Assembly: GCF_022288725.1 (NCBI RefSeq)
Contig: NZ_JAKNTA010000007.1
Span: 132,075-196,074, forward strand
DNA from: Kitasatospora sp. A2-31
Lineage (GTDB): Bacteria > Actinomycetota > Actinomycetes > Streptomycetales > Streptomycetaceae
Reading direction: 5' to 3'
DNA length: 64,000 nt
This document shows positions 59,809-64,000 of the stretch, piece after piece. The notes under the pieces are model-generated. The model was not told where the DNA came from and made no database searches. It saw nothing but the letters and a program-made list of their open reading frames with translations. The position numbers and the translations under genes were made by a program. The number at the start of each line of letters is the position of its first letter. The first letter of the stretch is position 1.

Positions 59809-60446
59809 ACCGGGCCACCGTCAACCGGGTGCTGTTGGGCGTGGCCGGAGCGGTGCTGCTCGCGGTCGGGCTGCTGGTACTGGCCGGTGGCCTCGATCTG
59901 TACGCGCACCTGGGGGCCGACCCGCCGAGCTGGTGGCCGCTGGCCTCGCCGGACCAGCCGGTGGTGAGCGCCCGGTCGCGGACCCGCTGGGTCGACGAGG
60001 AGTGGTGGTGGCCGGCGGTGATCGGTGGCCTCGTCCTGGCGGTGGCCGGATCGGCCTGGTGGCTCCTCGCCCAGCTGCACCGCAGCGGCCCGGCGACCGT
60101 CCTCGTGCCGACCCCCGGCTCGCGTGGCCTGCGACTGCGCCTGCGCACCCGGGCGCTGGAGGACGTCCTGGAGACCGGCACGGTCGCGCTCCCGGAGGTC
60201 GGCCGCGCGAAGGTGCGACTGATCCGCGGACCGGGCCGGCCGCGGCTGCGGGTGGCGGTCCGGCTGGCTCCGGGCGGTGAACCGGCTGCGCTGGTCGAGC
60301 ACTTCGAGACCGGCCCGCGCACCGCTGCGCGGACCAGTCTCGGCCTCCCCGAGCTCCCTGCCGAGCTGCGGGTCACGGTGGCGCGGGCGAAGCCGCCGGC
60401 CGCCCGGAGGCGCGGCGGCCGGCGGAAGTACCCGAGGGTGATGTAG
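59805..60446 (+). CDS. amaP: Alkaline-shock-response membrane anchor protein AmaP
   Basis: This 213-residue protein has two membrane helices (about 10-30 and 68-90) and a following beta-rich cytosolic domain (GLRLRLRTRALEDVLETGTV, RVAVRLAPGGEP), the AmaP layout. In Staphylococcus AmaP anchors Asp23 at the membrane. GTG overlaps the preceding stop (GTGA). It ends the operon and has no adjacent terminator, while the convergent SDR gene starts its 3' end 15 bases later. Confidence 0.8.
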   Translation: MNRATVNRVLLGVAGAVLLAVGLLVLAGGLDLYAHLGADPPSWWPLASPDQPVVSARSRTRWVDEEWWWPAVIGGLVLAVAGSAWWLLAQLHRSGPATVLVPTPGSRGLRLRLRTRALEDVLETGTVALPEVGRAKVRLIRGPGRPRLRVAVRLAPGGEPAALVEHFETGPRTAARTSLGLPELPAELRVTVARAKPPAARRRGGRRKYPRVM

Positions 60447-60460
60447 CCGGCGAGCGGGCG

Positions 60461-61231
60461 TCAGAGGCCGCGCAGGGCGCCGCCGTCGACCGGGACCATC
60501 ACACCGGTCAGGTAGGAGGCGGCGGGGGAGAGCAGGAAGGCGGCGACCTTGCCGAACTCCTCCGGGGTGCCGTAGCGGCCGAGCGGGATCTGGGCACTGT
60601 TCCGCTCGCGGGCGGCGTCGGCGTCCCCGCCGAGGGCGTCCAGCTCGCGCACCCGGTCGGTGTCGATCCGGGCCGGCAGCAGACCGACCACCCGGATCCC
60701 GCGCGGGCCCAGCTCGTCGGCGAGCGACTTGGCGGCCATCGCCAGGCCGGGGCGCAGGCCGTTGGAGATGCCGAGCCCGGCGATGGGCTGGCGGACCGAG
60801 CCGGAGAGCACGAAGCCGATCACCCCGCCCTCGCCGAGTGCGTCGGCCGCGGCGCGGGCGATCCGCAGGGCGCCGAGGAAGACCGACTCGAAGGCGTCGC
60901 GCCAGGCGTCCTCGGCGGTCGCCACCACCGGGCCGGCCTGCGGGCCGCCGACGCTGATGAGCACGCCGTCCAGGCGGCCGAACCGTTCGACGGCCGCGGC
61001 CAGGAGGCGGCCGGCGGCCCCGGGGTCGGCGTTGTCGGCCACCGTGCCGTGCGCGGTGCCGGGGCCGCCGAGGGCGTCGAGGTCGGCGACGGCGGCGTCG
61101 ACGGTCTCCTTGTTCCGCCCGCTGACCAGCACCTTGGCGCCGTCGGCGGCCAGTTCGCGGGCGGCGGCGAGACCGAGGCCGCGGCTGGCGCCGGTGACCA
61201 CGTACACCTTGTCCTTCAGTCCGAGATCCAT
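60461..61231 (-). CDS. SDR-fold protein lacking the canonical Tyr-Lys pair
   Basis: This 256-residue Rossmann protein of the short-chain dehydrogenase family has the nucleotide-binding T-G-A-S-R-G-L-G, the N-N-A-G-like segment as ISVGGPQAG, and the C-terminal YLTGVMVPVDGGALRG. The catalytic Y-x3-K is replaced by S156-x3-R160 in GLGISNGLRPGLAMAAKSLA. The active-site Ser may be S143 or S145 (VLSGSV). A classical dehydrogenase mechanism is therefore doubtful, although a subfamily with this pattern exists in actinobacteria. The ATG start is unremarkable. Confidence 0.85.
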   Translation of the reverse strand: MDLGLKDKVYVVTGASRGLGLAAARELAADGAKVLVSGRNKETVDAAVADLDALGGPGTAHGTVADNADPGAAGRLLAAAVERFGRLDGVLISVGGPQAGPVVATAEDAWRDAFESVFLGALRIARAAADALGEGGVIGFVLSGSVRQPIAGLGISNGLRPGLAMAAKSLADELGPRGIRVVGLLPARIDTDRVRELDALGGDADAARERNSAQIPLGRYGTPEEFGKVAAFLLSPAASYLTGVMVPVDGGALRGL

Positions 61232-61375
61232 GGGGCCATCCTGCCGTCAGGCGGGCGGACGGGGTAGGGGCGGCCGAAGGCGGGCCCGGGCGTGTCGGCC
61301 GCGGCGCGAGGCGGCACCGGTCGTCAGTGGCCGAAGTTGTTCGCTGAGTGGCTGAAAGTTGACGGCAGAACGAAG

Positions 61376-61394
61376 TTAGGGAACCCTACCCTTG
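61376..61394. promoter_or_regulatory. Iron-box-like site (DmdR/IdeR/DtxR type)
   Basis: Written in two parts, TTAGGGAACC and CTACCCTTG match the DtxR-family 19-base consensus TTAGGTWAGSCTWACCTAA at 14 of 19 positions. The site is 38 bases before the ATG of the 61432 gene and downstream of a TTGACG box at 61359-61364, so it would cover the promoter. Confidence 0.5.
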
Positions 61395-61431
61395 CTTAGC
61401 CCACCCTTACCCCCGATCGCGGAGCACCGTC

Positions 61432-62007
61432 ATGCCCGAGTACCGAACCGCCGTCCCGGCCCAGGGGGGAGCCGCGGACCTTTCGGAGGACGCCCGGCGC
61501 AGACTCCGGCTCGTCGGTGCCGTCGCGGCCGTCCTGGTGGTCTGGGCGGCCAGCGCCTGGACCGCCGCGCACCTGCACGCCGACCCGGCGCTGCACACCG
61601 TGGCCCTGTTCCTGCACCTCGCCGCCCTGGTGGTGGGCTTCGGCGCGGTGCTGGCGATCGACTACTACGGCCTGCTCTGGATGCTCGGACGCCGCACGCT
61701 GCGTCAGGTGGTGGGGTTCACCGCCCCGCTGCACGTCCCGGTCTGGGGCGGGCTGACCGGACTGGTGCTCAGCGGCGTGCTGCTGGAGCCGCAGCTCTCG
61801 TCCGGGCTGACCCGGGTGAAGCTGGGGCTGGTCCTGCTGATCGCGCTCAACGGCGTGTACGCGAGCACGCTGCACCGCCGGCTGGAGGGGTACGAGGGGA
61901 TCCGCCCGCCGGCCCGGCTGCTGGCCCGGGGCGCCGTCTCGGCGACGGTCTCGCAGGCCGGCTGGTGGGGCGCCGTCCTGATCGGCTTCTACAACACCCA
62001 GCACTGA
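61432..62007 (+). CDS. Integral membrane protein with conserved-looking His residues
   Basis: This 191-residue protein has four hydrophobic segments (about 28-48, 58-82, 95-120 and 125-145), with His in L-F-L-H-L-A-A-L-V-V-G-F-G and P-L-H-V-P-V-W-G-G. Paired membrane His residues often bind heme or metal (compare DUF2269, CopD and b561-like proteins), but the family cannot be named securely. GGAG precedes the ATG. The iron-box-like site upstream suggests an iron-repressed gene. No neighbour confirms this. Confidence 0.65.
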   Translation: MPEYRTAVPAQGGAADLSEDARRRLRLVGAVAAVLVVWAASAWTAAHLHADPALHTVALFLHLAALVVGFGAVLAIDYYGLLWMLGRRTLRQVVGFTAPLHVPVWGGLTGLVLSGVLLEPQLSSGLTRVKLGLVLLIALNGVYASTLHRRLEGYEGIRPPARLLARGAVSATVSQAGWWGAVLIGFYNTQH

Positions 62008-62054
62008 CGCCCCGAACCCGACCGCCGGAACCCGACCACCCGAACCCGACCGCC

Positions 62055-62093
62055 CGGCCCCTGCGCCCGGCCCCTGCGCCCGGCCCCTGCGCC
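62055..62093 (+). repeat. Three exact 13-bp tandem repeats
   Basis: CGGCCCCTGCGCC occurs three times in a row between the membrane protein and the MerR gene, and shorter GAACCCGACC repeats lie just before it. They are non-coding and probably arose by replication slippage. Confidence 0.85.
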
Positions 62094-62142
62094 CGGCAAC
62101 CGCCACTCGACCCCGGGCGGGCCGGGCGTCGGACGTACTGGC

Positions 62143-62160
62143 CTTGACGTCCGCGTGAAG
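62143..62160. promoter_or_regulatory. MerR-type operator-like dyad upstream of the MerR gene
   Basis: CTTGACG and CGTGAAG (6 of 7 paired) flank TCCG. The left arm contains a TTGACG -35 box. TACCGT at 62164-62169 can serve as -10 but the spacing is only 14 bases. MerR regulators act on promoters of non-standard spacing, though usually longer (19-20), so the exact promoter is unsure. Confidence 0.45.
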
Positions 62161-62218
62161 GTCTACCGTCGTTCCCGAAGGCGTTCGGACGGCGGCGGCC
62201 GGAAGGCAGGGTGCGGAC

Positions 62219-62644
62219 ATGCGGATCGGTGAGCTGGCGCAGCGGGCGGGGACGACCACCCGCGCGCTGCGGTACTACGAGCAGCTCGGGCTGCTGCCCG
62301 CGCGGCGGTCCGGCAACGGCTACCGCGCCTACGGCGAGGACGACCTGCGGTTGCTGGAGCAGATCCGCACCCTGCAGGACTTCGGCTTCGGACTGGAGGA
62401 GACCCGTCCGTTCGTGGAGTGCCTGCAGGCGGGCCACCCGGCGGGCGACTCCTGCCCGGCCTCGCTGGAGGTCTACCGGCGCAAGCTGGCCGAGCTGGAC
62501 GGGTGCATCGCCCGGTTGCAGGAGGTCCGCGCCCAGGTGGCCGAGCAGTTCGAGCGGGCCGAGCAGGCCCGCGACGAGCTGGCCGCAGGGGCCGCCGCCG
62601 AACCGCCGCGGTGCGAGTTGGCGATCGAGTGGGAGGGACGGTAG
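62219..62644 (+). CDS. MerR-family transcriptional regulator
   Basis: This 141-residue protein has a textbook MerR winged helix at the N-terminus (MRIGELAQRAGTTTRALRYY, then EQLGLLPARRSGNGYRAYGE) and a long dimerisation coiled coil (about 80-125). Two Cys in the effector region (C69 in FVECLQAG and C79 in DSCPASL) plus one near the end (C134 in PPRCEL) could sense metal or redox change. GGAAGG precedes the ATG. The stop is 3 bases before the thioredoxin gene, so the pair is an operon and thioredoxin is its probable target. Confidence 0.92.
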   Translation: MRIGELAQRAGTTTRALRYYEQLGLLPARRSGNGYRAYGEDDLRLLEQIRTLQDFGFGLEETRPFVECLQAGHPAGDSCPASLEVYRRKLAELDGCIARLQEVRAQVAEQFERAEQARDELAAGAAAEPPRCELAIEWEGR

Positions 62645-62647
62645 GCG

Positions 62648-62977
62648 ATGCGGATCACAGGGGTGGCGGAGGTCACGGACGCGACGTTCGCGAGCGAGGT
62701 GCTGGCCGCGGACGGGCCGGTACTGGTGGACTTCACCGCGGACTGGTGCCCGCCGTGCCGGCAGATGGTGCCGGTGCTGGCGGACATCGCGAGGGAGGAG
62801 GCGCACCGGCTGACCGTGGTCAGCCTGGACGTCGACCGCAATCCGGAGACGCAGGCCAGGTACGGCGTGCTGTCGATGCCGACGCTGATGGTATTCCGGG
62901 GCGGTGAGCCGGTGCGGTCCGTGGTCGGCGCCCGGGCCAAGGCCCGACTGCTGCGCGAGCTGGACGACGTCCTGTAG
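62648..62977 (+). CDS. Thioredoxin with CPPC active site
   Basis: This 109-residue thioredoxin-fold protein has VLVDFTADWCPPCRQMVPVL, where the active site is W-C-P-P-C in place of the usual W-C-G-P-C. The cis-Pro loop MPTLMVFRGGEPV is intact. The second Pro should shift the redox potential toward the oxidising side compared with standard thioredoxin. GGGAGGG lies upstream of the ATG inside the end of the MerR gene. It is co-expressed with the MerR regulator, suggesting a stress-induced reductase or oxidase. Confidence 0.93.
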   Translation: MRITGVAEVTDATFASEVLAADGPVLVDFTADWCPPCRQMVPVLADIAREEAHRLTVVSLDVDRNPETQARYGVLSMPTLMVFRGGEPVRSVVGARAKARLLRELDDVL

Positions 62978-63026
62978 CAGGGGCGACGGTGGCCCGGGAC
63001 GGCGCGCGGCCCGGGCCGCCGGGACG

Positions 63027-63827
63027 CTACGCGGGCACGGCCGAGGGTGGGAGCTCGGCCTCGGCGGCCGCCTCGGCGCGGTCCTTCGCCTCGCGGCGGA
63101 CCAGCACCAGGACCCCGACCGGGATCAACGCGGTGAACAGCCACCACTGGATCGCGTACGCCATGTGCGGCCCGATGTCGGAGTGGTTGGGCTCGGGGAG
63201 CAGCTCCGGCTGGTCGGCCGGGGCAGGGGTGGTGGCGGTGAGCTCCAGGTAGCCGCCGAGCAGGACCGCGCCGGTCTCCTTGGCCTGCTGCGAGGTGCTG
63301 ATCAGATTGAACTGTCGGTCGGGGAGGCCGGCCCGGTCGCGGATGCCGCTGCCGGCCGAGGTCTCGTCGGCGCGCAGCCGGCCGGTGAGGGTGACCTCGC
63401 CGGCCGGGGCGGCCGGCACCGGCGGGTAGGCGGTGGCGGAGGCGCCGGACGGCACCCAGCCGCGGTTCACCAGGACGGTGCCCTTGCCGTCCGCGAGCCG
63501 CAGCGGGGTGACGACGAAGTAGCCGATCTTGTCCCCGCTGGAGTCGGTCCGCTTGCGGACCACGAACTCGTGCTCGGGGTCGTACTGCCCGGTGGCCGTC
63601 ACGGCCCGCCACGTCAGGCTCTTGGGGACCGTGAAGCCGGGCGCGGTCGACAGCGAGTCGAACGCCACCGGCCGGTCGGTGAGGGCCTGGGCGATCAGGT
63701 CGTTGCGGGCCACCCGTGCCTCGTGGCGGTGGTACTGCCAGAATCCCAGCTTGATCGTCGTGGGGATCAGCACCAGGGCGATCAGCAGGGTGATCACCCA
63801 GCGCCGGGAGAGCAGAAAACGGTACAC
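63027..63827 (-). CDS. SURF1-family cytochrome oxidase biogenesis protein
   Basis: This 266-residue protein has two membrane helices, one near the N-terminus (about 10-29) and one near the C-terminus (about 228-248), with a domain outside the membrane between them. The motifs FWQYHRHEAR, LVNRGWVP and HMAYAIQWW are typical of SURF1, which assists heme-copper oxidase assembly. The GTG at 63827 is chosen because TACGGT lies 6 bases upstream with no ribosome site (leaderless). In-frame GTGs at 63851 and 63866 would add a short polar extension. Confidence 0.9.
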   Translation of the reverse strand: MYRFLLSRRWVITLLIALVLIPTTIKLGFWQYHRHEARVARNDLIAQALTDRPVAFDSLSTAPGFTVPKSLTWRAVTATGQYDPEHEFVVRKRTDSSGDKIGYFVVTPLRLADGKGTVLVNRGWVPSGASATAYPPVPAAPAGEVTLTGRLRADETSAGSGIRDRAGLPDRQFNLISTSQQAKETGAVLLGGYLELTATTPAPADQPELLPEPNHSDIGPHMAYAIQWWLFTALIPVGVLVLVRREAKDRAEAAAEAELPPSAVPA

Positions 63828-63833
63828 ATGGGC

Positions 63834-63839
63834 ACCGTA
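63834..63839 (-). promoter_or_regulatory. -10 box of the leaderless SURF1 promoter
   Basis: On the minus strand TACGGT is followed by 6 bases and then GTG at 63827. Confidence 0.45.
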
Positions 63840-63858
63840 CGCCCACCTCACGACTCCC

Positions 63859-64000
63859 TCACGCACCGGGGTGCGGGGCGACCTCGCGCAGCAACTGGAG
63901 GAAGGCGTCCTCGCCGACCACCGGAGTGCCCACCTCGCGGGCCTTGCGGGCCTTCCCGCTCCAGCTGCCGGGCTCGTTGGTGACCAGCAGGCTGGTGAGC
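63859..64000 (-). CDS. C-terminal end of a BRCT-domain protein (partial)
   Basis: The last 46 residues of a leftward gene are visible: LLVTNEPGSWSGKARKAREV, then GTPVVGEDAFLQLLREVA and a short tail. S-L-L-V-x-N-x-P-x-S-x-S-x-K-A-R-K-A-R-E-x-G-x-P-V-V-x-E-x-x-F is the C-terminal half of a BRCT domain, as found in bacterial DNA ligases and some DEDDh exonucleases. The rest lies outside the window, so the parent protein cannot be named. The stop lies 32 bases before the SURF1 start. Confidence 0.75.
   Translation of the reverse strand, partial: LTSLLVTNEPGSWSGKARKAREVGTPVVGEDAFLQLLREVAPHPGA

Overview
The window reads as a chromosomal segment of a streptomycete, most likely Kitasatospora or Streptomyces. 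The evidence is very high G+C, almost obligatory G/C at third codon positions, GTG starts, 4-base ATGA and GTGA gene overlaps, several leaderless starts (a TANNNT box 6-7 bases before the start codon), and the gene content: an ethylmalonyl-CoA pathway operon, psd-pssA, Asp23/AmaP genes and a SCO0854-type RING protein. The four CO2-pocket residues of the Ccr here sit at the positions I recall for the Kitasatospora setae enzyme (Asn81, Phe170, Glu171, His365). That agrees with the genus guess but does not prove it. I saw no tRNA, rRNA, CRISPR array, transposase, integrase or phage gene. This is core-type chromosome, not an island.

Layout. 1-4661: the end of a beta-propeller gene, a repeat-bearing membrane-anchored protein, a secreted D-Ala-D-Ala carboxypeptidase-like protein with an altered third motif, and an M6 metallopeptidase. 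4864-11771: a leftward cobalamin operon (cobD, cobQ, a cobaltochelatase-type AAA/VWA protein, cobO, cobB) behind a cobalamin riboswitch. 11978-15663: a double-HTH regulator, an alpha/beta hydrolase and a conserved hypothetical gene. 15793-17350: psd and pssA (phosphatidylethanolamine synthesis). 17853-27544: the ethylmalonyl-CoA operon (ccr, ecm, mcl1, mch, mcd), a TetR regulator and a two-module 3-hydroxyacyl-CoA dehydrogenase. Its mutase needs the B12 made by the neighbouring operon. 28057-35738: a RING-finger/TerD-type protein, a glutamine-synthetase-like gene with a downstream amidohydrolase (the two halves of fungal FluG as separate genes), a subtilisin-type protease and a small membrane protein. 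35843-40614: a HipA-family kinase and an HxlR-redoxin fusion regulator divergent from an ABC-2 exporter operon. 40711-41151: an SRPBCC protein.

41287-52875 is an exopolysaccharide locus: two GT4 glycosyltransferases, a polyisoprenyl-phosphate sugar-1-P transferase, an O-antigen-ligase/polymerase-like protein, a MurJ-family flippase, a polysaccharide deacetylase, a kinase-less Wzz-like protein, a FemAB-like acyltransferase and an antiparallel secreted glycosidase. 53232-57616: a lipoprotein-like or propeller protein, an ABC-F ATPase preceded by a seven-codon leader ORF, a small HTH protein and an enoyl-CoA hydratase. 57785-60446: a translationally coupled Asp23/DUF2273/DUF6286/AmaP envelope-stress operon. 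60461-64000: an SDR-fold protein without the usual catalytic Tyr/Lys, a membrane protein behind an iron-box-like site, a MerR-thioredoxin pair, a SURF1 protein and the end of a BRCT protein.

The most notable items are the operator architecture of the ccr promoter (two near-identical palindromes, one inside the -35/-10 spacer, plus a third inside the TetR gene), the RING-TerD protein, the HxlR-peroxiredoxin fusion next to an exporter, the split FluG pair, and the leader ORF before the ABC-F gene. Functions are inferred from sequence features and family knowledge only. No database search was possible.
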